NCBI GenBank assembly: GCA_035291645.1
Contig: DATDRQ010000098.1
Coordinates: 1-11,768 of the forward strand
Source of the DNA: DATDRQ01 sp035291645
GTDB taxonomy: Bacteria > Chloroflexota > Anaerolineae > Anaerolineales > UBA4823
Direction of reading: 5' to 3'
DNA length: 11,768 nucleotides
Under the pieces are notes generated by a model that saw only the letters and a program-made list of their open reading frames with translations, was not told the DNA's origin and ran no database searches. Shown piece by piece: positions 1 to 5,606 of the stretch. Numbering within the stretch: position 1 is the first letter of the stretch; the number at the start of each line of letters is the position of its first letter. Made by a program: the position numbers and the translations under genes.

Positions 1-15
1 TATGGAGATTGGACG

Positions 16-501
16 ATGTCCTTCGTGGGGATCTGGGTGATCCTGTGGATGTTCGGGGGGAGGGCTGCCAAGCGGCGCATCACCTTGCCGCGCATGCCCT
101 TGATTGATTATTCACCCTCGCCTGATGCCGCTCGCCGGAGGAGCTATTTAAAACGATATACAATTGGATTGATATTCTTGATATTCATGCTCAGCTTTCT
201 GCTCTTTGCTTTCGGAGACAGGCTTCCCGACCAGTATACGGGCCTGTTGGAAGATAGTTCTGCGCTGGTATTCGGCCTTATCGGACTGGGGGTGGTGGTT
301 TTACTCGGACTGGCAGGTTGGGCGACCGGCGCGCCCCGCCTGCTGGTGTATGCTGGCCTAGGGATCTTGGGTGGGATCGCGGCGGTGTGGTTCGGGGTAA
401 ATTCCCCGCTGATCTTAACCGCCCTGGGTGTAGTTATCCTGGCGGTGGGGATCGCTCTCTTGATCCGCTTCTTACAGGATTACTCAATGCCGCAAAGATA
501 G
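16..501 (+). CDS. small multi-spanning membrane protein, unrecognised
   Basis: The reading frame encodes 161 residues from the ATG at 16, with GGAG at 4-7 giving an 8-nt spacing. The frame is also open to the window edge, so a longer protein cannot be fully excluded. Hydrophobic segments lie at about residues 3-13, 49-67, 82-101, 108-126 and 130-150. A basic stretch (RRR, residues 40-42) precedes the second segment, which suggests four or five membrane passes with short loops. I see no catalytic motif and do not recognise the family. It converges on the glycosylase gene with only about 30 bases between them, and no clear terminator hairpin is visible there. Integral membrane location is inferred from hydrophobicity alone. 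Confidence 0.6.
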   Translation: MSFVGIWVILWMFGGRAAKRRITLPRMPLIDYSPSPDAARRRSYLKRYTIGLIFLIFMLSFLLFAFGDRLPDQYTGLLEDSSALVFGLIGLGVVVLLGLAGWATGAPRLLVYAGLGILGGIAAVWFGVNSPLILTALGVVILAVGIALLIRFLQDYSMPQR

Positions 502-533
502 ACACCGGAAAGTGACTTTTCTTACGCCTATGT

Positions 534-1418
534 TCAGCGGTTAACCGGGGTCCAGTCCCACAGCCAGTATGCCAGCCCCTTCCACTCCCCCCACCCCTCG
601 AAGGCGGCCTCCACTTCCGCCCGGCCCACCGGCGCACCGCCGTACCACTCGTTCGAGACCATCTTCAGCGCCCACGAATCGACCGGGATGGCGTCGTAGC
701 GCCCGAGGATCATCAGCAGGTTGGCCGCGGCGTAATCCCCGACGCCCTTGAGGCCCAGCAGCCGTTTGCGCAGCTCGGGAGTTGGCAAGTCGCTGTGCTT
801 GAGCGCCTCCAGGTCCAGCTCGCCCGAAGCAACCCGGCGCGCCAGTTCCGCGATGTACGGAGAGCGGTACCCGAGGCGTGTCTGGGCGCGCAGGGTCTCG
901 ACCTCTACACTCGCCAGCTGCTGCGGCGTGGGGAAGGTTTTTCGCTGCTGGTCGGTGGACAGGGGATCTCCGAACTGCTCGACCAGGTTGTTATTCATGC
1001 GGATGGTCGCCGCCCACAGCGTGTTGGTGGTCAGGATGGTCTTGACCACGTCTTCGAACAGGGTCGGCGAGCGCAGGATGCGCCCCTGGGCGCGGGCGGC
1101 TGCCTGGGCCAGCCTGGGTTCCCGGCTGGCAACCCCGTAGAAGCCGGCGAAATCCTGGTCCAGCCCCAGCATCCAATCTACCATGCCGGCAAGTTCCTCT
1201 TGCTCGCTCTCTTTCAGGCTTTCGCTGGATTGTACGGAAACACCATCCGGCGCGGCAGTGATTATTATGTCCACCACTTTTCCGGTGCCCAGCCGGGCGG
1301 TGTGAGCAAGACCCCGGTTGTCTTCGTCCAGGCGGAAAGGCGCCAGCTGCATCCAGCCGTGGGAGTGGATCACCGAGTGCAGCGAGAAAGGCTGCCTGGC
1401 CGGTAGGACGAGCTCCAT
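534..1418 (-). CDS. HhH-GPD DNA glycosylase (AlkA/OGG-like base excision repair)
   Basis: This encodes a DNA glycosylase that would excise damaged bases as the first step of base excision repair in the cytoplasm. A helix-hairpin-helix sits at about residues 218-234 (LLGLKGVGDYAAANLL). The GPD-type catalytic aspartate follows in PVDSW (Asp247). In OGG1 a lysine occupies the second position after GVG; here that position is Tyr, so a monofunctional AlkA-like enzyme without lyase activity is more likely than an OGG. The ATG at 1418 is chosen because AAAGGA lies 10 nt upstream. A GTG at 1472 in the same frame has no ribosome site and would add 18 residues. The resulting 294 residues fit the family. 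It is the last gene of a probable three-gene minus-strand operon. The damaged base recognised cannot be told from sequence. Confidence 0.85.
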   Translation of the reverse strand: MELVLPARQPFSLHSVIHSHGWMQLAPFRLDEDNRGLAHTARLGTGKVVDIIITAAPDGVSVQSSESLKESEQEELAGMVDWMLGLDQDFAGFYGVASREPRLAQAAARAQGRILRSPTLFEDVVKTILTTNTLWAATIRMNNNLVEQFGDPLSTDQQRKTFPTPQQLASVEVETLRAQTRLGYRSPYIAELARRVASGELDLEALKHSDLPTPELRKRLLGLKGVGDYAAANLLMILGRYDAIPVDSWALKMVSNEWYGGAPVGRAEVEAAFEGWGEWKGLAYWLWDWTPVNR

Positions 1419-1481
1419 TCGTGATAAATCCTTTGCGTCGATCGGCTTCGTTCCTTCAGCGCTATACCTCACGCCTGGGGC

Positions 1482-1495
1482 ACATTTCGAAATGT
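1482..1495. repeat. 14-bp perfect palindrome after the 1497-2474 gene
   Basis: ACATTTCGAAATGT is a perfect inverted repeat directly after the stop codon of the upstream minus-strand gene, in the 78-nt gap before the glycosylase gene. It has no loop or T-run, so it is more like a DNA-binding site than a terminator. No regulator is identified. Confidence 0.35.
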
Positions 1496-1496
1496 T

Positions 1497-2474
1497 TCAG
1501 TTCCATATCCCGGCTGGTCGTGGCGCAGCGGACCTGGAAGATTCGAACAGACCCAGGAGTTGGTCCAGCTCGTCGCCCCGCTCGGGAGAGTAAAGCAGGT
1601 CGATCCGGTCGTCGTGGGGCAGGTGAATCGACAGGACTAGAGATTCTTCCGCGCTCTTCGACAGGGATAAACTTGTGACTTTCTCGCGGGGGAAATAGCT
1701 CCAGATCCCGCCGTAGCGCAGGTCGGCCCTCCATTTGACCAGGTTTTCGTCCCGGATCAAGATCAACTCCCGGTCGGTCAATATGAAGAGGTGCGCATGT
1801 GCCAGGGTCTGGTAGTAGGATTTGCCGAATAAACTCAGCATCCTACGGCGGATATCCGGCTGCAGAACAGAATACATCACGCAATCCTCAGGGAGTAAGC
1901 TCGCCCGGGCGTAATTCATCAGTTTGTAATTCCGGTCAATCAGGTGATCGAATTTCTGCAGCTCCGCTTCGGACGCCCTGCCCCCCGGCTCGCCGCTGGC
2001 CCGGCGGATCTGGAGCAGGATCGGGTGGAACAGGATCAGGTTCACCCGGTTGAACACGACCGTGAAGAAGGCCGATTGGCCCTCCTCGGTCATCCCCCGC
2101 AGCTTGATCCAGCCCTGGAGCAGCACCATGCCCAAGTCGAAGTAGTTGATATCCTCTATCGGATAACAGGTGGTTGTGACTGTGTTCTTTTCGCTCTCCA
2201 GCAGGTAGATGCGCTCGTCCAGGCTGCACAGGATCTTCCCCTGGTCCGAGCGCCTGAAATTTCCGAAGGTGGGGATGAAGATCATGGTTGGATGGGTCTG
2301 TGCACGCCAGGCCAGGGTTTCCAGCGACGCCCTGTACATTTCGGGAGCGTCCTCGATGGTGGGAAGGAGCTTGGACCAGGATAGCTGGGTGATCTCGCCG
2401 GCGGTGAGCAGCGGGACTGGGTACCCGGACGAAGGGAAGAACCGGGCTCGAAAGCTTCTGTGCATGTGCTTCAT
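1497..2474 (-). CDS. unrecognised cytoplasmic protein, possible tandem PH-like folds
   Basis: The gene encodes 325 residues starting at the ATG at 2474, with CAGGCAGG a few bases upstream. There is no signal peptide, no convincing membrane helix and no catalytic motif. The C-terminal third (about residues 225-315) has alternating beta-type hydrophobicity, with HLFILTDRELILIRDE followed by short strands, which resembles bacterial PH-like domains. The middle part (about residues 70-155, ILCSLDERIYLLESE then a long hydrophobic FFTVVFNRVNLILFH) could be a second copy of such a fold. This is inference from pattern only. It sits 19 nt after the dinB-family gene and 78 nt before the glycosylase, all on one strand, so it is probably co-transcribed. 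No function is assigned. Confidence 0.65.
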   Translation of the reverse strand: MKHMHRSFRARFFPSSGYPVPLLTAGEITQLSWSKLLPTIEDAPEMYRASLETLAWRAQTHPTMIFIPTFGNFRRSDQGKILCSLDERIYLLESEKNTVTTTCYPIEDINYFDLGMVLLQGWIKLRGMTEEGQSAFFTVVFNRVNLILFHPILLQIRRASGEPGGRASEAELQKFDHLIDRNYKLMNYARASLLPEDCVMYSVLQPDIRRRMLSLFGKSYYQTLAHAHLFILTDRELILIRDENLVKWRADLRYGGIWSYFPREKVTSLSLSKSAEESLVLSIHLPHDDRIDLLYSPERGDELDQLLGLFESSRSAAPRPAGIWN

Positions 2475-2493
2475 GACGACCTGCCTGTATTAG

Positions 2494-3099
2494 TCAGATG
2501 GTAGGCAGGCCGAGCAAGCCGCGCAGGATATCGGCCTGCCCCAGGTGCAGAAAAGCATGCCCAAGGACGGTGTGGGTCAGGGTGAAGGCCTTGCGTTTCC
2601 CCGTCCAACGTTGGGGCACAATCTCGCCGTGCGGGCCGAACGCCCCGGCCGCGCGCGCCTGCTGGATAAGGTCGGCGTCGATCACTTCGTCCAGCACCTC
2701 GGGGCGCAGATCGCGGAGGATAGCCTGGGTGTGCCGCCCGACCGCGGCGCGATAGGCGAGCAGCGCGGCGATATTAATCCGCTGGCTGAAGTCACCTACT
2801 TCCAGGTCGGTCATGCCTGTGGCGCCGTCCCGGAGAGAGACGTTCAGCTGCGCAACCCAATCACCCATATCGAGCACCTGAGTGCTCTGCGTAAGGATGA
2901 CGTTGACGCCGAGGTCCTCGGCGCGGGTCATGTGCCAGAACAGCCAGGCCTGCGAGTTGGAGCCGGGCAGCGGGCGCAGCCGCATCTGGGCTTCGGTCAC
3001 GTCGCTAAGAACGTAATCCTGGATTGACAGGTCTGGGCGACCCACCTCGGCGGCATGGAGGCGGGCATGTTGGGTGAGGATGAGTTCATGAAGGTCCAT
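2494..3099 (-). CDS. DinB_2-type (DinB/YfiT-like) putative metal-binding protein
   Basis: The 201-residue protein has the DinB/YfiT four-helix-bundle signature. His56 lies in the WHMTRAED stretch, and a C-terminal helix carries His176, His181 and His185 (HTVLGHAFLHLGQ), giving the usual three-histidine metal site. In this superfamily, members such as bacillithiol or mycothiol S-transferases use a divalent metal to activate a thiol; DinB_2 members of this type are mostly uncharacterised. It is the first gene of the minus-strand block. The ATG at 3099 has only a weak ribosome site (AAGG about 15 nt upstream). A second, truncated copy of its first about 19 codons lies at 4027-4085. Confidence 0.8.
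   Translation of the reverse strand: MDLHELILTQHARLHAAEVGRPDLSIQDYVLSDVTEAQMRLRPLPGSNSQAWLFWHMTRAEDLGVNVILTQSTQVLDMGDWVAQLNVSLRDGATGMTDLEVGDFSQRINIAALLAYRAAVGRHTQAILRDLRPEVLDEVIDADLIQQARAAGAFGPHGEIVPQRWTGKRKAFTLTHTVLGHAFLHLGQADILRGLLGLPTI
3041..3086. repeat. direct repeat copy A, inside the dinB-family gene
   Basis: This 46-bp stretch recurs at 4027-4072 in the same orientation with 43 of 46 bases identical. Copy A covers codons 5-20 of the dinB-family gene. The two copies are 986 bp apart and bracket the higBA module. Confidence 0.85.
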
Positions 3100-3205
3100 T
3101 GAATCGCTAACCTTGCCTCTCTTTGTACTCCTCTTTTATTGGGAGAGACCTGATGGCGTTATATGCTTACCTCATGGTTTAATCATATCTCGAATCATTG
3201 GAAAC

Positions 3206-3241
3206 ACAAACACCCCCGGGCTGTTCTTCAGGGGTGTTTGT
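3206..3241. repeat. 11-bp inverted repeat (hairpin) between dinB and higB
   Basis: The arms ACAAACACCCC (3206-3216) and GGGGTGTTTGT (3231-3241) are perfectly complementary around a 14-nt loop. Neither side carries a clear T-run, and no gene ends next to it on either strand, so a classical terminator role is not obvious. It lies in the 218-bp divergent gap between the dinB-family gene and higB. The rest of that gap (3100-3282) holds only a weak minus-strand -10-like box (TATAAC, 3158-3163) that could serve dinB. Confidence 0.6.
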
Positions 3242-3282
3242 CCTTGGCATGGAGGCGAGTTAAACGAAAAAACCCGCCACCC

Positions 3283-3311
3283 TTTACAAATTATAACAAT
3301 TCTGTTATATT
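3283..3311 (+). promoter_or_regulatory. higBA promoter with overlapping inverted-repeat operator
   Basis: TTTACA (3283-3288), a 17-nt spacer and TATATT (3306-3311) make a good σ70-type promoter. Within it TATAACA (3292-3298) and TGTTATA (3303-3309) form a perfect 7-bp inverted repeat around four bases, covering the spacer and the -10 box. HigA-type antitoxins are known to repress their own promoters, so this is the likely HigA site. Transcription would start about base 3318, at the higB ATG. Confidence 0.65.
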
Positions 3312-3317
3312 GCCGGC

Positions 3318-3662
3318 ATGCAGGGGAGCAATAAGGGCTGGAAGATACTGTTTTACGAGGATCATCGAGGCAACAGCCCTCCCCTGGACTTTATCAATGG
3401 TCTGCCTGCTAAGGAGCGGGCAAAAGTAGATTATGGCTTGCGCTTGCTGTGTGAGTTTGGCCTGGCGCTAGGAATGCCCCACGCGCGCCGAATTGAGGAC
3501 GAGCTGTGGGAGCTCCGGCCAGGGAAAAATCGCTTGCTCTACTGCGTTTATAGTGAGCGTCAGGTTATTGTCTTGCATGGTTTTCGTAAAACAACTCGGG
3601 AAACCCCCGAAAAGCACAAGCGTATAGCAAGGGCAAGGATACAAGACATATTCGAGGCATGA
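3318..3662 (+). CDS. higB: RelE/HigB-superfamily toxin (Gp49-like)
   Basis: The 114-residue protein matches the phage Gp49-like/HigB toxin family. It has the N-terminal strand ILFYEDHRG, a helical middle, then LWELRPGKNRLLYCV and the C-terminal LHGFRKTTRETPEKHKRIARARI. Toxins of this superfamily cut mRNA, usually on the ribosome; basic residues in the last 25 positions would be the likely active region. The toxin gene comes first and the HTH antitoxin second, the order typical of higBA. The ATG at 3318 has no Shine-Dalgarno site and coincides with the predicted transcription start, so a leaderless message is likely. Base composition is AT-richer than the flanking genes, consistent with lateral gain. 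Confidence 0.85.
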   Translation: MQGSNKGWKILFYEDHRGNSPPLDFINGLPAKERAKVDYGLRLLCEFGLALGMPHARRIEDELWELRPGKNRLLYCVYSERQVIVLHGFRKTTRETPEKHKRIARARIQDIFEA

Positions 3663-3686
3663 GTTAATTAGGAGGAGGTTAGCACA

Positions 3687-3977
3687 ATGCCCCCGATTTC
3701 AAAGACTACATTCGAAGATTGGGAAGCTAAGCAACTCCAAGATCCGGAGTTCGTGGAAGCCTTAAAAGAGCTGGAACCCGGATACCAGATTGCCAGGCTG
3801 CGGATTCTGCGCGGCATGACCCAAGCGGAATTAGCCGAGATGGTGGGCACCAAACAGCCGGCTATTGCCCGGCTTGAAAGCGGTCAATTTACCCCTAGCT
3901 TGTCCTTTTTGCGTCGATTAGCTTGCGCGTTGGATGCAAGCGTGGAAATAAAGCTTGTGCCAGGTCCTTGCCAATGA
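3687..3977 (+). CDS. higA: XRE-family helix-turn-helix antitoxin (HigA)
   Basis: The 96-residue protein neutralises HigB by direct binding and should repress the operon. The HTH_XRE domain spans about residues 34-88 (RLRILRGMTQAELAEMVGTK then QPAIARLESGQFTPSLSFLRRLACAL). The N-terminal part (residues 8-30, WEAKQLQDPEFVEALKELEP) is the region that in this family usually contacts the toxin. The ATG at 3687 follows a very strong AGGAGGAGG (3670-3678) at 8 nt. higB, by contrast, has no ribosome site, which would favour antitoxin synthesis over toxin synthesis. It starts 24 nt after higB. No clear terminator follows it. Confidence 0.88.
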   Translation: MPPISKTTFEDWEAKQLQDPEFVEALKELEPGYQIARLRILRGMTQAELAEMVGTKQPAIARLESGQFTPSLSFLRRLACALDASVEIKLVPGPCQ

Positions 3978-4026
3978 GCGTTCCTTCTGAGCCGAGCTAG
4001 AGAATGGGTATAAGCGTAAAGCCTGG

Positions 4027-4085
4027 CCCACCTCGGCGGCATGGATACGGGCTTGTTGGGTGAGGATGAGTTTGAGATTCCTCAA
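4027..4085 (-). pseudogene. truncated second copy of the dinB-family gene start (direct repeat copy B)
   Basis: Bases 4027-4072 match 3041-3086 at 43 of 46 positions. Translated on the minus strand, this copy reads LILTQQARIHAAEVG, against LILTQHARLHAAEVG in the intact gene. The reading frame is kept, with one silent and two conservative changes. A TTG at 4083-4085 falls exactly where the intact gene has its ATG. Similarity ends after about codon 20, where higA-proximal sequence takes over. It looks like the 5' remnant of a dinB paralogue whose body was replaced or deleted. Confidence 0.7.
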
Positions 4086-4101
4086 TCGAGCATGGTATAA
4101 T
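4072..4101 (+). promoter_or_regulatory. vapBC promoter with extended -10
   Basis: TTGAGA (4072-4077), an 18-nt spacer and TATAAT (4096-4101) preceded by TGG (4093-4095) make a strong extended -10 promoter. The first base of the -35 box is the last base of direct-repeat copy B, so the promoter is built on the edge of the dinB remnant. The 5' leader would be about 30 nt. Confidence 0.7.
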
Positions 4102-4138
4102 CGCTTTACAATTCTTTTTCGATAAAGAGAGGTAAAGC

Positions 4139-4351
4139 ATGAATACAGTTAAAATTTCCTCTAAATATCAGGTGGTAATTCCTCGCCCGATTCGTGAGCA
4201 GTTCAATCTCAAGCCCGGGCAAAGAATCATGTTCATTCCCTACAACAACACGTTGCGGGTGGTCATCGTGCCTCCTATTGAGCAGGCAGAAGGAATGTTT
4301 GCAGGCATTGACACCGATCCCCAGCGGGAGAAGGAAGATCGCGAACTATGA
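4139..4351 (+). CDS. vapB: AbrB/MazE/SpoVT-fold antitoxin (VapB-type)
   Basis: The 70-residue protein has the swapped-hairpin AbrB fold in its first about 46 residues: MNTVKISSKYQVVIPRPIRE, then KPGQRIMFIPYNNTLRVVIV. This N-terminal part dimerises and binds operator DNA. The acidic C-terminal tail (about residues 47-70, EGMFAGIDTD through EKEDREL) is where VapB-type antitoxins wrap the toxin. The ATG at 4139 follows GAGAGG (4127-4132) at 6 nt. Its stop overlaps the toxin start in ATGA at 4348-4351, so the two are translationally coupled. Antitoxin-first order is the usual vapBC layout. Confidence 0.88.
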   Translation: MNTVKISSKYQVVIPRPIREQFNLKPGQRIMFIPYNNTLRVVIVPPIEQAEGMFAGIDTDPQREKEDREL

Positions 4352-4722
4352 ACGTGGTCGATTCTTCGGGTTGGCTGGAGTATTTTGCCGGAGGCGCAAA
4401 CGCAAGTCTCTTTGCTCCAGTTGTTAAGGAGTCCGATACCCTGGTTGTGCCGACAGTTTGTATGTACGAAGTGTTCAAGCGTCTGTTATCCCGGCGCGGA
4501 GAAGAAAGCGCACTGCAAGCCATGGGGATCATGTCATTGGGTATTATCGCCGATTTGACCCGGGAAATCGCCGTCCAGGCTGCACAGATTTCACTAGAGT
4601 TCAAGATTGCCATGGCAGGCAGCATTATTCTGGCAACCACGCACGCCTATGATGCCACCCTGTGGACGCAAGATGCAGATTTTGAGGGTATGGGGGGAGT
4701 GCAGTATATCGAGAATAAGTAA
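4348..4722 (+). CDS. vapC: PIN-domain toxin (VapC-type) with a substituted acidic active-site position
   Basis: The 124-residue PIN domain would be an Mg-dependent RNase, the toxic partner of the AbrB-type antitoxin. Visible active-site residues are Asp5 (NVVDSSGW), Glu41 (MYEVFKR) and Asp109/Asp111 (LWTQDADF). The third acidic residue, which in close relatives I recall as the Asp of a MADSII motif, is Gly91 here (MAGSII, codon GGC at 4618-4620); one base change from GAC would explain it. PIN nucleases need this acidic group for metal binding, so the enzyme may be weak or dead. The gene starts in the ATGA overlap with the antitoxin gene and ends before a hairpin at 4754. Family assignment is firm; loss of activity is inference. 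Confidence 0.85.
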   Translation: MNVVDSSGWLEYFAGGANASLFAPVVKESDTLVVPTVCMYEVFKRLLSRRGEESALQAMGIMSLGIIADLTREIAVQAAQISLEFKIAMAGSIILATTHAYDATLWTQDADFEGMGGVQYIENK

Positions 4723-4753
4723 GGGATGCTGCAATACATACTACCTAAATCGA

Positions 4754-4782
4754 ACTCGCCCCGTCGGAAGACGAGGGCGAGT
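4754..4782. terminator. bidirectional hairpin between vapC and tRNA-Glu
   Basis: ACTCGCCC (4754-4761) pairs with GGGCGAGT (4775-4782), and inside it CGTC (4762-4765) pairs with GACG (4770-4773) around GGAA, with one bulged A. That makes 12 base pairs. On the plus strand it is followed by ATTCTTAT; on the minus strand the T content is weak (TCGATTT). It lies between the converging vapC and tRNA genes and probably ends both transcripts. Confidence 0.6.
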
Positions 4783-4802
4783 ATTCTTATACCTACGGCG
4801 TG

Positions 4803-4875
4803 TGCCCCCACGGGGATTCGAACCCCGGTCTTGGCCTTGAAAGGGCCACGTCCTGGTCCCCTAGACGATGGGGGC
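4803..4875 (-). tRNA. tRNA-Glu (anticodon TTC)
   Basis: The 73-nt minus-strand cloverleaf has a 7-bp acceptor stem (GCCCCCA with TGGGGGC) and discriminator A at 4803. The anticodon stem TGGCC/GGCCA closes the loop CTTTCAA, giving anticodon TTC. The T arm is CGGGG-TTCGAAT-CCCCG. The 3' CCA is not encoded (the next bases are CAC), so it must be added enzymatically. It has its own promoter at 4900-4928. Confidence 0.97.
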
Positions 4876-4899
4876 GGGCAGCGCTTTTTACGCGGCGGG

Positions 4900-4928
4900 A
4901 TTGTACCATTCCGCGCCAGTCGGGTCAA
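4900..4928 (-). promoter_or_regulatory. tRNA-Glu promoter
   Basis: On the minus strand TTGACC (4923-4928), a 17-nt spacer and TACAAT (4900-4905) form a near-consensus promoter. Transcription would start about 4893, leaving an 18-nt leader before the mature tRNA 5' end at 4875. Confidence 0.8.
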
Positions 4929-4991
4929 GCAACTCGCCGCTCGCCTGGGTGGGAGGAAACTGGTAAATATCTTGAGCGCCGCAAAATCCCC

Positions 4992-5021
4992 TTCTCATTT
5001 CTCGAAAGGCCGTGGTATAAT
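4992..5021 (+). promoter_or_regulatory. rplS promoter with extended -10
   Basis: TATAAT (5016-5021) is preceded by TGG (5013-5015), an extended -10. The best -35 match is TTCTCA (4992-4997) with an 18-nt spacer. The start would be about 5028, leaving a leader of about 64 nt. It is divergent from the tRNA promoter. Confidence 0.7.
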
Positions 5022-5031
5022 CTCAGACCGT

Positions 5032-5047
5032 GCCGCCTCCCGGCGGC
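5032..5047 (+). promoter_or_regulatory. GC hairpin in the rplS leader
   Basis: GCCGCC (5032-5037) pairs with GGCGGC (5042-5047) around TCCC, a few bases after the predicted transcript start. It is not followed by a T-run. Some bacteria regulate L19 through leader structures; I cannot match this short hairpin to a known leader, so a role in mRNA stability is equally possible. Confidence 0.35.
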
Positions 5048-5091
5048 GTTGTCTTGTCTGCAATCATTCGGAAAAAGTAAGGATTAAGACC

Positions 5092-5442
5092 ATGAGCGAA
5101 CTCCTCAAGGCCGTGGAGGCCTCCGATAACCCCAACATCCCGGAGCTCAACGCGGGCGACACGGTCAGCGTTTTCCTGCGCATCAAGGAAGGCAACACCG
5201 AGCGCACCCAGGAATTCCGCGGCACCGTGCTGGGCGTGCGCGGCGGCGGCAACAACGCCAGTTTCACCGTGCGGCGGGTCGCCAGCAACGGCATCGGCGT
5301 CGAGCGCACCTTCCTGCTGCGCTCCCCGCGCCTGGAACGGGTAGTCGTGCACCGCAGCGCGTACGTGCGCCGCGCCAAGCTCTTCTTCCTGCGCGAACGC
5401 ACCGGCAAGAGCGCCCGCCTCAAGCAAAAATACACCCAATAA
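5092..5442 (+). CDS. rplS: 50S ribosomal protein L19
   Basis: The 116-residue protein is L19, which sits at the interface of the 30S and 50S subunits. Family landmarks are present: IPELNAGDTVSVFLRIKEG, the basic TQEFRGTVLGVRGGGNNASFTVRRV core, GIGVERTFLLRSPRLERV, then the C-terminal VRRAKLFFLRERTGKSARLK. The start at 5092 is set by MSELLKAV and by AAGGA (5079-5083) with 8 nt spacing. The frame is open further upstream, but that part runs through the tRNA gene on the other strand and is not protein. Usual neighbours such as trmD and rimM are not next to it; it appears to be a single-gene transcript with its own promoter. Confidence 0.97.
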   Translation: MSELLKAVEASDNPNIPELNAGDTVSVFLRIKEGNTERTQEFRGTVLGVRGGGNNASFTVRRVASNGIGVERTFLLRSPRLERVVVHRSAYVRRAKLFFLRERTGKSARLKQKYTQ

Positions 5443-5457
5443 TTGCCCATCTTCTGA

Positions 5458-5544
5458 TTTAGGGAGTGGATAACTTGGTGGGCTTAGGCACCGATTTCGA
5501 GCGGAAAATCCTTAATAAACCCACGAAACGATCCACTCCTTAAG
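5458..5544 (+). ncRNA. long nested hairpin, candidate structured RNA or leader
   Basis: GGAGTGGAT (5463-5471) pairs perfectly with ATCCACTCC (5531-5539), and the helix can extend outward to 5458/5544 with A-U and G-U pairs. After a 3 by 3 internal loop, TTGGTGGG (5475-5482) pairs with CCCACGAA (5520-5527) with one mismatch. Shorter helices TTAGG/CCTTAA and ATTT/AAAT lead to an apical loop near 5498-5505. The result is one arm of about 80 nt ending at an intrinsic terminator. It lies between rplS and the C26 peptidase gene. It could be a small RNA, the rplS 3' end, or an attenuator leader for the next operon, for which I see no clear separate promoter. I do not recognise a known riboswitch. 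Confidence 0.5.
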
Positions 5545-5581
5545 GCGCAGCCCCGCATGGCGCTGCGCCTTTTCGTATTTT
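5542..5581 (+). terminator. strong intrinsic terminator
   Basis: AAGGCGCAGC (5542-5551) pairs perfectly with GCTGCGCCTT (5562-5571) around a 10-nt loop, followed by TTTCGTATTTT. It ends 25 bases before the C26 peptidase ATG. Its first three bases also form the outer edge of the preceding long hairpin. Confidence 0.88.
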
Positions 5582-5606
5582 ATCTCAGTCATCGAGGGCG
5601 AGGTCT

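Noticed and set aside
1540..1548. GATTCGAAC, matching the tRNA-Glu T-loop, as a possible attachment-site duplicate
   Set aside because: The match is only nine bases, lies inside a coding region and has no integrase nearby.
4726..5091. Frame open upstream of the rplS ATG, adding about 120 residues to L19
   Set aside because: It translates through the terminator hairpin and the antisense of tRNA-Glu, L19 never has such an extension, and the ATG at 5092 has a proper ribosome site.
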